From: Drosophila pseudoobscura
Taxonomy: Eukaryota; Arthropoda; Insecta; Diptera; Drosophilidae
Reading direction: 5' to 3'
NCBI RefSeq assembly: GCF_009870125.1
Contig: NC_046680.1
Location: 21,161,501 to 21,225,500 of the forward strand
DNA: 64,000 bases
Below are positions 37,044-48,100 of this stretch, in pieces. Within the stretch, counting starts at the first letter, position 1. Each line of letters opens with the position of its first letter. The notes beneath the pieces were generated by a model. That model was not told the DNA's origin, made no database searches, and worked only from the letters and a program-made list of their open reading frames with translations. The translations under genes and the position numbers were made by a program.

Positions 37044-39223
37044 TCATCCGTCCTGACGCTTTGGATATTGGGGCATACGGTATTCCATTTCTTGATAGGC
37101 CTTAAGTGTGCAATCAAGATGTTCAAGGACCGTGGTCTTCCTTTTTTTGCCAATGCTGTGGCATTCTTCGTCGTAAGCGGCGTCCCTCGCTTCTATGCTA
37201 ATCCGTCTGAATTCGAAGGGTTTCTCGTAGACATGGCGTGCCACCCATTTCCAGGACGTCTTTTGGATCCATCGGAAATGGTAAGAATAATACAGGGTCG
37301 ACTTAGTTTTGCACACGCTGACAAGCTTGGCATCATCGGGATAGTAATCAACGCGTGGCGACGATGCCAGATGAATTCGGGGCATTCTACTGAAATGGGC
37401 GACAGCAAGACGAGTGTCGTGCCACACATCGCCGTAGGTTACAGCCCAGGGGTTATCCATTCGCCTGGCCAAGTTTCCCATTATATTGCGCGCTAATGGT
37501 ATGGTGAGTTCTTTTGGTCTTCTTTTAGTCGTTACCTCTTTCCCGGCACGAAAGGAAAGATCTTCTATGGGGCGCTGTTTGCCATCGCTCCTTCCCTCCT
37601 TGTCGCTTTCCTCATTTTTTCGGGAAGGATGCACTATCGGTGGTTTTTCTTCCTTCATTTGCTGGGAGGATTTACGGGGCAGGCCAGTAGGCAGGCTCAA
37701 GCTGGACCCCGATCCCGATTTCCGTGTCTCTACATGGTCCTTGTTATTCTCGGTTTTATTTGGCCCCTGAAACTCAACGTGAGGCTCCTTGAGTGACTCG
37801 TGTGTGAGTCGAGAGTACTGCGAACGATGGGTCGGCGCAGCTTCTGGTAGGCTTGGAAAGATCTGCTTGGACAGATCATCTATAGGTCGCTGTTTCTTCC
37901 GGCTCCTTACCCGCTTGTCACTGTTCTGGGTATTTTTTCGGGGAGAATGCACTATCGGTGGTTTTTCTTCCTTCATTTGCTGGGAGGATTTACGGGGCAG
38001 GCCAGTAGGCAGGCTCAAGCTGGACCCCGATCCCGATTTCCGTGTCTCTACATGGTCCTTGTTATTCTCGGTTTTATTTGGCCCCTGAAACTCAACGTGA
38101 GGCTCCTTGAGTGACTCGTGTGTGAGTCGAGAGTACTGCGAACGATGGGTCGGCGCAGCTTCTGGTAGGCTTGGAAAGATCTCCTTGGACAGATCATCTA
38201 CAGGTCGCTGTTTCTTCCGGCTCCTTACCCGCTTGTCACTGTTCTGGTTCTTTTTTCGGTGAGAATGCACTATCGGTGGGTGCACTTGCTGGGAGGAGTT
38301 ATGGGGCAAGCCAGTAGGCAGGCCCAAGCTGGACCCCGATCCCGATCTCCGCGTCCCTACATGGTCCTTGTTATTCTCGGTTTTATTTGGCCCCTGAAAC
38401 TCAAGGTGAGGCTCCTTGAGTGACTCGTGAGTGAGTCGAGAAAACTGTGAACGATGGGCCGGCGCGGCTTCTGGTAGGCTTGGAAAGATCTCCTTGGAAA
38501 GATCTTCTACAGGTCGCTGTTTCTTCCGGCTCCTTACCCGCTTGTCACTGTTCTGGTTCTTTTTTCGGTGAGAATGCACTATCGGTGGGTTTTTTTTCCT
38601 CACTTGCTGGGAGGATTTATGGCGCAGGCCAGTGGGCAGGCCCGTGCTGGTCCCAGATCCCGATTTCCGTGTCTCCACACGGTCCGTGTTATCATCGGTT
38701 TTATTTGACCCCTCAAACTCAACCTGAGGCTCCTTGAGTGACTCGTGAAAGTCTCGAGAGTACTGCGAACGATGGGCCGGCGCTGCTTCTGGTAGGCTTG
38801 GAAAGATCTCCTTGGAAAGATCTTCTACAGGTCGCTTTTTGTCCCGGCTCCTTACCCGCTTGTCACTGTCCTGGTTCTTTTTTCGGGGAGAATGCACTAT
38901 CTGTGAGATTTTTATCCTCACTTGCTGGGAGGCCTTACTGCTCAGGCTAGTAAGCAGTCCTAAGCTGGACCGAGATCCAGATCCGGTTCTATTTGTCCAC
39001 TGAAACTCAACGTCAGGCTCCTTAAGTGACTCTTGTGCGCCTTGAGAATGCGGCGCCAGATGCTGGACCGGTGCTGCTTGTGACGCATTTTGACGGATAA
39101 TCTGGGATTGTGTTGATTTGCGCATTGTTTCATGGAGAAATGAAAAGAGCAACCCCCTGTACTTACCAAGAACAGGAGGCACAACATGCAGAAATGCACA
39201 CAGGAAAATCGTATCGGCCACAT
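37044..39223 (-). CDS. secreted tandem-repeat protein of unknown function
   Basis: I do not recognise it. My model has two exons: 39167-39223 (MWPIRFSCVHFCMLCLLFL, a signal-peptide core) and 37044-39101, separated by a 65-base intron (GTAAGT...CCCAG). Both phases are 0 and the product is 704 residues. Reading the long ORF unspliced from 39221 gives 725 residues but loses the signal peptide. The middle consists of about five units of 106 residues (one of 103), with recurring SLKEPHVEFQGPNKTENN, SSQQMKEEKPPIVHS and SDKRVRSRKKQRP. It is very basic and rich in Ser, Lys, Arg and Pro. The last ~150 residues are unique, aromatic-rich (WKWVARHVYEKPFEFRR) and may be the folded part. It lies between two SVWC copies on the opposite strand. 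It is probably a fast-evolving, lineage-restricted secreted protein. Confidence 0.75.
37560..39040 (-). repeat. tandem array of 318-bp coding repeats
   Basis: A marker word (GCACTATC) recurs at 37631, 37949, 38267, 38576 and 38894, so the period is 318, 318, 309 and 318 bases, all multiples of three. The first two units are almost identical by eye over their whole length; the outer units are more diverged. This indicates recent duplication or gene conversion at one end of the array. Entirely inside the secreted repeat-protein gene. Confidence 0.9.
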
Positions 39224-39860
39224 TGATGATTAACGGGAAGTTTTAAACGAATTTAGTATTTCACTTTTGATTTAAAATAATAATAAAATATATCTACTAA
39301 TTCGAGTCCATACTAATATATGTATGGTATGGTATGAAGTAAATGGAGGGGCATGCTGAGAAACGTTACAAATGAGTCGATTTTTTATTTTTTACAACGA
39401 GGCCAAGTGGCCACACATAGATAATTTGCATTAATTATATGCATTTCACCAGTTGAGTAACAGTGGAGGAGCACCAGAGCCGTCATTGAAAACTCATCCA
39501 AGAAATATGTTTCATTTCACGCGTTCTACCAAGAGCAATTTATATACATATGTACGTACACATGTCTATAGATATCGAAGGAATTACTGTTGCGGCGGGG
39601 TGTGGGTAAAAGTATTTGTATTCGTCGGAAGTGTACGAATTATATATAGTAAATGCCATAAGAACAGGTTCATTTGTTCCATTCGATTCTTTATAATTTT
39701 GGCAGTTAGCAGCAGCCAAACTTTAATTTTCATGGGAACCGCAAGTGCTCTCCCATACAGCAGAATTTTTCTTTTTTTTTATATATATATAAAGCAGCGG
39801 TAGCCTTAGGCCGTTCATTCAGTTAGAGAGTGTTTTGCCGACTTGTCTTCCCTGCCTGCA
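39224..39860. promoter_or_regulatory. divergent region with TATA/initiator promoter of SVWC copy B
   Basis: A clear core promoter: TATAAA at 39788-39793 and initiator TTCAGTTAG with its A at about 39821, spacing about 33 bases, 40 bases before the SVWC ATG. The opposite gene has no obvious TATA box. The ORF at 39453-39803 contains the promoter and is not coding. Confidence 0.6.
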
Positions 39861-40281
39861 ATGAATTTCCTGAAAATTATCTTCGTTATTATGTTGGTCG
39901 TATCCGGTGCAAATGCTGCGTCTTATTACTTCTGGAGGACAAAGCTGCTTCCAAATGGGTCGCGTAGTAAAACTATATGTGATATTAGGGAACTTCATGA
40001 AACACGTGCTCTTGATTATGTAAACATTGGATGGCAAATGCAATCAAGCCGAGTGTGTGGATTACACTCCTGTTTTTTTTTTAATAAGTTCCATCCAGCA
40101 GCTTCTGATTTTTTGTAGTAAGTACAATTGAGAGTATATCAGGTTCATTGTGTTAATTTAATTTATTAATTTCAGCTGCCAACACCCAGCTCTTTTTGCA
40201 GAGTGTGAGACTTATGGAGTAGACACAACAGTAGATTGGCCCGAATGCTGTTGGAAGTGTGTCGATTTTAAAAAATGTTAG
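39861..40281 (+). CDS. small secreted SVWC protein, copy B
   Basis: Exons 39861-40117 and 40176-40281 give 120 residues. Signal peptide MNFLKIIFVIMLVVSGANA; mature part with ICDIRELHETRA, SRVCGLHSCFFF and then YCQHPALFAEC...WPECCWKCVDFKKC. It has the same intron position and phase as copy A (35840) and about half-identical C-terminal domains, so the two are tandem paralogs later separated by the repeat-protein gene. The N-terminal halves are strongly diverged, suggesting rapid evolution. Polyadenylation signal AATAAA at 40335-40340. The start is the ATG at 39861, just downstream of the initiator. Confidence 0.85.
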
Positions 40282-40380
40282 CTCTGAAGTTTCGATTATC
40301 AGTTCATGTTACAATTATGTATGCAAACATGCGAAATAAATACATTACATTATTACTCTGAATCCATGTCGAATCCTAAT

Positions 40381-40620
40381 TACTGATTGAAGATCAGCGT
40401 ACTGTCGCCCAAGCAAAGCGCCTTGGCCACGCCCCACGTCGTCACGTTCTGCACGACTGCATCGAGCTCCTTAGATGGCCTTCCTGTCGATCCGCTTGCC
40501 ATTCTTTATGTCCTGCTCCAGAACCATGAGAAACTTCTCAATGGCCGACGCTGCTGTCCGATAACCCCCAAGAACACCTCGATGTGTTACTGAATCCGAT
40601 TCCAATTCTTCTACTGTCAA
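40381..40620 (-). pseudogene. possible fragment of a decayed protein-coding gene
   Basis: On the minus strand two adjacent frames read like ordinary soluble protein: AIEKFLMVLEQDIKNGKRID, then a stop and, after a frame change, VVQNVTTWGVAKALCLG. GC content is higher than in the surroundings. I do not recognise the family. It could be a processed or transposed gene piece, or chance. No start, intron or polyA tract could be placed. Confidence 0.3.
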
Positions 40621-40913
40621 GGCTCGCCTCCTTGTTGGGTGGTCCAACGGGCGGTTGGCTTGCTATAGTCATCCTCCGATATTCATCGCATGCTATTATT
40701 GAAATGATTTGTCTCCAGGGATGACAGCTCATCGATATGTGATTATTACACCAGGGATTAAAACACATTGATGTTTATTTTTAAAACATCTTCCGGTATA
40801 ATGCCCACATAATGTAATTATATCGGTTATGATACATATATACGGAATAGAATTACGGAATATTATTAATTCAGCAAGATGATTCCGTCCGATGTATATC
40901 GTATAAAGGCAAA

Positions 40914-41126
40914 TTAAGTGAGCTAAGTTTTTTTTTTGTATCGGTATATTTTGAAATGATACGATATATTTTGGTATATACCTGATGGGGGGACGGTATA
41001 TTTTATCGATACATCGTATTATATATCGCCCATATGAATATATATATCTAAATAAATAAGGGACGTTTAAGTGGGCTAAACTCGTTTTTTTCGGTATATT
41101 TAGGTCTGTTTTGGTATATATCTGAG
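40914..41126 (+). repeat. two direct copies of a short dispersed AT-rich repeat
   Basis: Copy 1 at 40914-41011 begins TTAAGTGAGCTAAG and ends CGGTATATTTTATCGATA. Copy 2 at 41067-41126 begins TTAAGTGGGCTAAA and shares the T-run, CGGTATATTTAGG and GGTATATA-CTGA parts. A third copy, inverted, lies at 55436-55516. The shared order of words across three places marks a dispersed family rather than simple low complexity. I cannot name the family. Confidence 0.5.
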
Positions 41127-41670
41127 GCTCAGACGCCTTACCGACGTGCAACGAAAACTTGAGTCGTAATGGGCTGTAGAAAGGTGTATGGACAACAAGA
41201 AAAAATTGCAAGCTTCGTACTGCCCCCACCTCATCTTCATCTCAATTGTGAGGACAATATACCTTGAAGACAAAATCGAATTTTTGTATATTGGGTATAT
41301 TCAAGGTATATTGGGCAAAAAGGGTGGATTTTACCGTGCATGCGTTGCATTATCTGGGCCGTTTTGCCTGTTGTCCATACCCCCTTTTTCCTTCCATTAT
41401 GTAGCAAATGTGTAGAAAAGTAGACTCCATACTCCCATCCTCGTGTATATGTATATATATATATAAATATATATTTATGTACTTGTATATTGCGGGAGAA
41501 TTGTTGGGGAATTGTTGCGTTGCTGTGGAAAAATGCAATTGTAAATTTTAATAAATTGATTAACGGTTTTCCCTGATGACGTTTCGAGTAAATTAAGTGT
41601 GCGCACCGGGTTACGCGTGGAGAGAAGATTGAAAAAACATTTTTTTCCTACGCAGCAGAGGCATTGAACG

Positions 41671-41705
41671 CGCGCGTGTGTGTTGTGTGTGTGTGTGTGT
41701 GTGTT
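41671..41705 (+). repeat. GT dinucleotide microsatellite
   Basis: Nearly uninterrupted GT run upstream of the zinc-finger gene. Simple repeat, polymorphic in length in most fly populations. Confidence 0.85.
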
Positions 41706-42175
41706 AGTGCCACATAAAGTTGCAAGAAGCACAGTTATATTTCATGTGCTTGATTTATGCAATAATAAAATCGGCAAATTCAGCTTGTGGATCAAAATCC
41801 GAAAGGAAAGCAGAAAAATGTGAAAAAAACCAATGGGAATTTTTCAATGTTGTCAATACAGCGAGAGCGAGAAGCAGCAGCAGCAGCGCCATCCGCAGTA
41901 GCCGTCTGCGGTAGCAGCGCTGCCAGCGTCAACGTACAAAAATTCAAAAGCAAAAGAGGAGAATGAAATAACAGAAAAAAAGAAAAGAAAAAAAGTTGAG
42001 CCACAGCAAAGCACGAAGAAACGCGAAGCACGGGCTAAAGAAAAATCGAAATAAAAAAAAACACGCATACATATGCACGTATATGTAGCTGTTTGCGTGT
42101 AGTGAGATTCTGTGCCTGTGTGTGTAAGTGAAACGTATAAATAAAATTCAGCCAAATGCAGAAGCCAACAACAAA

Positions 42176-45100
42176 ATGGATAACAAAACTAAACAGTTGG
42201 ATTTTAAATTACTGGTAATTAAATAATGTTTACGCCCCAGCCCCCGTTTTACTCCTTCCATTCACCATATTATATACACAGAAACATAGGTACAACCGTA
42301 AATGTGTTTGTGTGACTGTCTAATTGTGTGTGAGAGAGAGAGAGAGGAGAAAAACAACGTGTAAAGGCAAAGAAGAGAGCGACAGTGAGATGGAGAGCGA
42401 GAGCCAAAGAGAGCGTGTGATAGAAGAGTAGGAGGTGGAGGACGACAGATAACAAATGAAGTGAGGTACAGTGTGCACTGGTCGTATTTTGTTGCCGCCT
42501 TTGCTTTTGTTGTAATGTTAAAAGGTCGCCTCGATTAAAACAAAAAAAAGAGAATACGGAGTGTTTTAATTTGTTTTAGCATTTTGCTTTACTCTCCAAT
42601 TAGGAATGCGAAACACCTGAAGTAAACAAAGATAAGCGGTTAATGGATTTTTGAGCGGGAATTGCGGTCATCTTAAGAGCGAGATAGAGAGAGAGCTACT
42701 ACAGTTAAATGAGTTGAAAGAGAAGAAGAGTGCTGTGTGGGCGCTTTCTTTCTGTGTGCTGTTCTTCTATTCCGTTTATTATTTTAAAAGCTTTAAACGC
42801 CCCCTAGCAGACTCTCCCTACCCAACCCATTCAAAATGGATGGGGGAATTCTTGCACAATTTCCACCCACCCACACATATTAAGCTTTCTGTGTCTGTGA
42901 ACTTCCGCCGAGTCTATCTCTAAACCCCCATCATACCACCCCAGTACAAAACCAGACCCCAACCCATCCCCATCGCACTCCCACTATCCCATTCAAAGGC
43001 AAAACGCATACCACTCCCATTTCCCCTTCTTCTCGGCTCCCCTTTCCCCTCTCTATCCCCTTCTTCCTTTCAACGAGTGCCACATAATGTTATTTTTGTT
43101 TTTTCTATTTGCCTCTAAAATGAATTGTAGTTCCCCCTCTGACATTCTCTCTATATTTTTGTGCTATGCTACTCCCCATTTTTCGACCCATTTCAATATG
43201 GTTCTTGTTACTGCTATTATTCACTTTTGTTTTGTTTTCCCTCGTTATATTTGAGGAAATATTTATATTTATTTTTTATTAGTTTATAACAACGTTTACA
43301 TGGATTACACACTCATACAAAGAAACAAACTTACATTTGCATAAATACTAATACCATAAAAAATACTACTAAATCTAAAAGCACAGACACACACACAACA
43401 CTCCATCTCGCACTCATACATAGAAATAGAGCCCCAAGAGCAAGAGCATGATTGGATTTGTGAATGTGTGTGTGTGGTTTGTGTTGTTCCTCGTAGAAAG
43501 TATTTGTGAGAGGGGTGTGAGCGAAAAGCGGGAGGGAGTCACTACTTCTTCCCTTTCTCTTCCTCCTGCATGCATATAAATTTTTGTGGTAGCTCGCTCC
43601 CGTATGTAAGTGGAAGTGAGATGGACAACACGGTACGAATGTACGAAGCAAAGCACAAGTGAAAGAAGAAGAAGAATGGTAAACAGCATTGCACAGTGGG
43701 GCAAAATTGTTCATTTGTGTACATGTATTTCCATTGTTGGTGGAAAAAGAAGTTAGGGAATTTTTTTTAATGAAGAACTAATGCACTCACTCCTGAAACA
43801 CATAAAATAGCATTCTCTCTGAAACTAAATTTCTCTTGAATGGCAGTTCAGCTCATGTTTTCCCTTGCAGCGTTTTAATTACTTCTCTTCTCTCTCTTTA
43901 GAAACGCAATTAAAGTTTTTTATCGCTATTAATTGGGTTTACGACATGAGTGAATGCTGTCTGAAAGCCGGACGCAGGTCTATGAGGGTTAAAATAGTTA
44001 TCCTTTTCTAGTTTCGAACTATGGGGCTGCACTGGGAAGCAGCAGACCAAAAGAGCGTACGCTCTGTGCCAATTTCATTAATAATACTCTTTAATTAAGG
44101 CAAGGAGGAAGACAAGAGACAGTGTAAAAGCTATTTTTATTTGATTACTAAAACTATTTGGATGCATTCCTATGTATTTGTGCTGCTCTAAAAGCTTTTG
44201 GTTGTGTGTATGAGAGGGGGGGAGGAAAAGCAAAATGTATAACATACATAAATTTAGCTAAAAATGCATGCAACGTCACTTTCTTGCCCTTCCCTGTGCC
44301 GCCTGCTGCCCCCATTTTGACTGTTTCTTCTATATATATAATATATTATATATGTAAGTAGTATATGAATGTTTTTCTGGGTGTGTGTGTGGGGATGTAC
44401 TCACGTGTTTAGAAATATTTTGAAGATACATATGTAGTCAGTCCGCTTCTATTTATCTTTGGATGTGTTGGTCTGTGGGTGTGCGCTTTGTGGAACAGGT
44501 ACATGTGTTTGTATGAACCTACATATATAACAATTGTAAACGAACTAAATATTTCTGTGTTGCAACTAAAGCGGCATAAATCAAGATGGAAAATACAGCT
44601 GACATCGCACAAAAGTCGACTATTGAATACCCTATAAGAGATTCCATTCATCCTATTGAGTTGAATGATATTCTTATCCTAAAGAAAGGTGCATCGTATT
44701 TTATTTTTGTGGTTAAGGTACATATAAATATGTACATATATCACATCAAGTGCACTACGTCTCTTTCTCTCACTCACACACACGCAAACACACACTAGAG
44801 ATCATTTAATAAGAACAAAAATAAAATGTAATTAAATGTGGTATTTTGATTTTCGTTTCCCATTACTCTCTTCGCGCGCTCTTTCTCTCCCTCCGCTTTT
44901 CCGTTTTCTTACCACACACACAAAAAATGTGATTATAACTGTATGCGTATGCATGTGTGTGAGAGAGCTATCTGCGATCTAAATTTACAACTACTTTATT
45001 GACAAATAAAACGCGAGAGTTGCAGCGTTGCCACCCAGTTGCAAGTTGGATCAATGAATTTTTGTAATCATTCAATAAATACAAAACAAAGGGTATTCAA

Positions 45101-48100
45101 AGTATTTCAGGAGTGTGTACCCGTCGTCGTTTGCTTTTAGCCCTGTCCACCAATACTCCCTTTTCCGTTATTCTGTATTGTTTTCTTTCTTCTTCTCTCA
45201 TACAGTGGGTGGATGGATGGTGCGAGAGGAACGTCTAGCGAACAGAGAGCCCCACATTGTGCTTGTAACAACTACAAATCGCTGCAAAAACACATACATA
45301 CACACACATACATTTAGAGAGATAAATGCACACATACACATGCATATATAGTGGAAACATTGTGGAATGGGGGAAAAGTAGCACAAATTGTTCGCTGTTT
45401 TAATTTCCCTGCCTCTTCTTCTCTGTCTCCCCACCTTCGCTGTTGCTGTTTTTTGCTTCTTTATTTTTGCCATCTTCGTTGGTTTTCGTTGTGGTCGTGT
45501 GTTTGCTTTGCACTAATCGCTTGCGCGAACAGCGCAGCCGGCGTCGCTGCTTCTGTCGCCGTGCTGTCTAACCGTTTCATTGACGACGCGAGCGCTTCTC
45601 TCTCTCTCTCTGCTACTACTTCTCCCCACTCTCCCTCTCGTGGCTTTAATGGCATTAAATTGTTTGGAAAATCATAATCTCTAATTGTATGTGATCACAG
45701 TTATTTTGGCAAGTGTAGGTTTGTGTGTGTGTGTGTTTAATTAAAACAAATATGGATGTTATGTTCTAATTGGGACAAAACTACTTTGAATTTATGTGGC
45801 AACTCTACAAACACCACCTCACCACCCCCCTATATCTCCTCCCCCAAGTTTCTGCTTTCCATGAAAATGGGCGGCACAGGACGGAAGTTGGTAATTTATT
45901 TCTACTAGCGCAATAATTTAAGCACAGTGGAGCGAAAACGATTCTGCTATGATACTTCTACGAAATATTACAAACTCCAATATTCTTTGATTCTTCCAGG
46001 TGGATCAGTCACTAAATCTACTGGACAGCCTCAATACGGCATTGCGGTGCGATGCTATACAATTTTTGCTGCAGACGCTCAAGTGCAAATATCCGGACGC
46101 CTGCGACCAAGTTGTCAGGAATCTATTCAGTCACATAACCAATGATAATGGCGGAGGGCTGGCCACCCACCACGAGCTAGCGAAGAGCGAACAGCTCCAG
46201 CAGCTGCTGCTGTCCACCAAGAAGGAGAAAAAGGAGAAGCAGGAGCCGGACAGCGGTGGCGGTTTCGACGGCGCCGGGGCCGGGGCCGATGCAGAGATCA
46301 AGCGGGAGCATCAAGTGGAAGAAGATGAGGAAGAGGAGGCCGGTTCTACAGATCTGAACCAGAATTTCGAGAAAATCCTTTGCAAAGAGGAGTTTCTGGG
46401 CCTCGACGACGAGGAGGAGGAGGAATTCCTCCATGATGCGGACACAGAGAATTCGTCTTCCCTGCAATTCAACGCTGGCAACCATGTGGATGCACTTGGG
46501 CCTGGTGATCCTTTGGATCTAATACAAGGCGGTGGCTCACTCCTGGTCAAACGGAAGTACGAGGCAACTTTTGGAGCCGAGGAAGATGAGGAGGATCACC
46601 TGGATGAGGATGCGGCCAGCAGCAGCCCCAATGGCAACAGCAGCGACAGTAAGCTGGTCAAGCGAATGCGAACCAACAACATGCACGTGGCTGTGGCGCT
46701 GGGGGTGGGAGTGTCGAGTGTGAGGAGGAAAGAGGAGAGATCCAGCCTAGGCGAGGGCTACGTCTTCCACGAGGACAGCCAATATACGCTGCGATATCAC
46801 CACAGTACCGGGGAGTTCAGTGAGCGGGCTTTTAAGGCTCAGTTCCGTACTCTGTTGCGCCTGGCGCTGAGTCAGCACCACAAGCCCTTCCTCAAACAGT
46901 TCTATGAGAACTTTGTGGAGAATGGACGGCTGCTGGGCACCACGCCTTCGACGAGAGTGTTGAAGGAGCTCCGCGACCAGCGATTGGAAGAGTGGCGGAG
47001 ACAGCGGGATCGTCGTCAACTGGTCAGCCTACTGAAGCAGAATGAGATTCAGCAGCAGGAGATCCAAAAACAGCAGCAAGAGATTCAGGCGCAACAGGAG
47101 CTGCACGACGATGAGAATCGGGAGCAGGAGCAGGAGCCGGAGCGTGAGCAGGAGCAGGAGCAAGAGTTGCCCCCACAGCTGCCTGCCATCTCTTTTGGCG
47201 ACTCGGAGCTGGAATCGGAAACGGAATCACAGCTGTCGTCGGCAGCTCAAGAGATTATGAAGTTTGAAGAGTTCATTGACGACGGTGTAGGCGCAGGACG
47301 TCTTATCGATGGTCTGGAAATGGAGCCGGAGATAGATGACATGCTCGCTGGCGCCGGTAGTGCCCTGTGCAGCGTAAACAGTGCGAGCGGCCACAGTAGC
47401 AACAGCAGCAACAGCAGCAGCAGTGGGAGTGGGAATGGTAATGGTAATGGGAATGGAATCGAAGTAAGCGGGGTTGTCCTGGAGAACAATAGTCATCATT
47501 CGCATCACCTGTGAGTAGAGCTGCAGCCTGCTTCCCAGAATACTCGCTAATATATCCCTTTCTTGCAGAAGTAGCAGCAGCAGTGCAAATCTTGTGATCA
47601 ACGGCCTTACGTCAAGCAATAGCATCAACAGCAACAACAACAACAACAATAATAATAATAATAACAATAATGGCAATCTCCACTGCCCGCCAATATCCCT
47701 CCACGGGCAGGGGCAGGGACAGAGTCTGGGATCAGGACAGGAGCAAATAGCACCAGGCAAGCCATCGCTTCATCTGCCCATGACCATGACCTTGGAGAGC
47801 AGAGACCTGAAGGGCAACAGTCAGCAGGGACATATCATCATGTCGGGTGGAGGAAGCTCTGGGACCCACGCCAATGAGATTCAGCAGCTGCATCAGCATC
47901 CAAATCACTACAACTCGAGCAATAATCCCCTCTCCATGATGGGTGGCATGATGCAGCAGCAGCACGTAAACATGCAGCACCAGCAGCAGCAAATGATGCA
48001 GGGACAGTTACCACAGCATGGGGTCTCGATGATGAACAATCGTCAGATGCCTGCACTTGTTGCCTTGTCAAATCTGGGAGACGAATCTCCGGTTTCGAGC

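Larger units (their letters stand above)
40282..42175. other. intergenic, repeat-bearing, then leader of the zinc-finger gene
   Basis: 40380-40740 has GC content and reading patterns of a decayed coding fragment on the minus strand (see separate entry). 40900-41130 carries two copies of a dispersed AT-rich repeat. 41440-41480 is a TATATA run and 41671-41705 a GT run. From about 41750 to 42175 lies the probable 5' UTR of the zinc-finger gene, with AGCAGCAGCAGC and many A-rich runs. No intact gene seen before 42176. Confidence 0.45.

Noticed and set aside
37486-38950. Series of plus-strand ORFs with repeated translations across the tandem array
   Set aside because: They are antisense readings of the 318-bp coding repeat; the minus-strand frame is uninterrupted through all units and has the signal peptide.
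44586-44798. 70-codon ORF starting MENTADIAQKST in the zinc-finger gene's first intron
   Set aside because: No recognised family, tail runs into TACATATA and CACACA microsatellites, and no promoter or splice partner was found.
45351-45677. 108-codon ORF before the second zinc-finger exon
   Set aside because: Serine/alanine translation derives from CTCTCT and GCTGCT simple sequence; no domain and no splice evidence.
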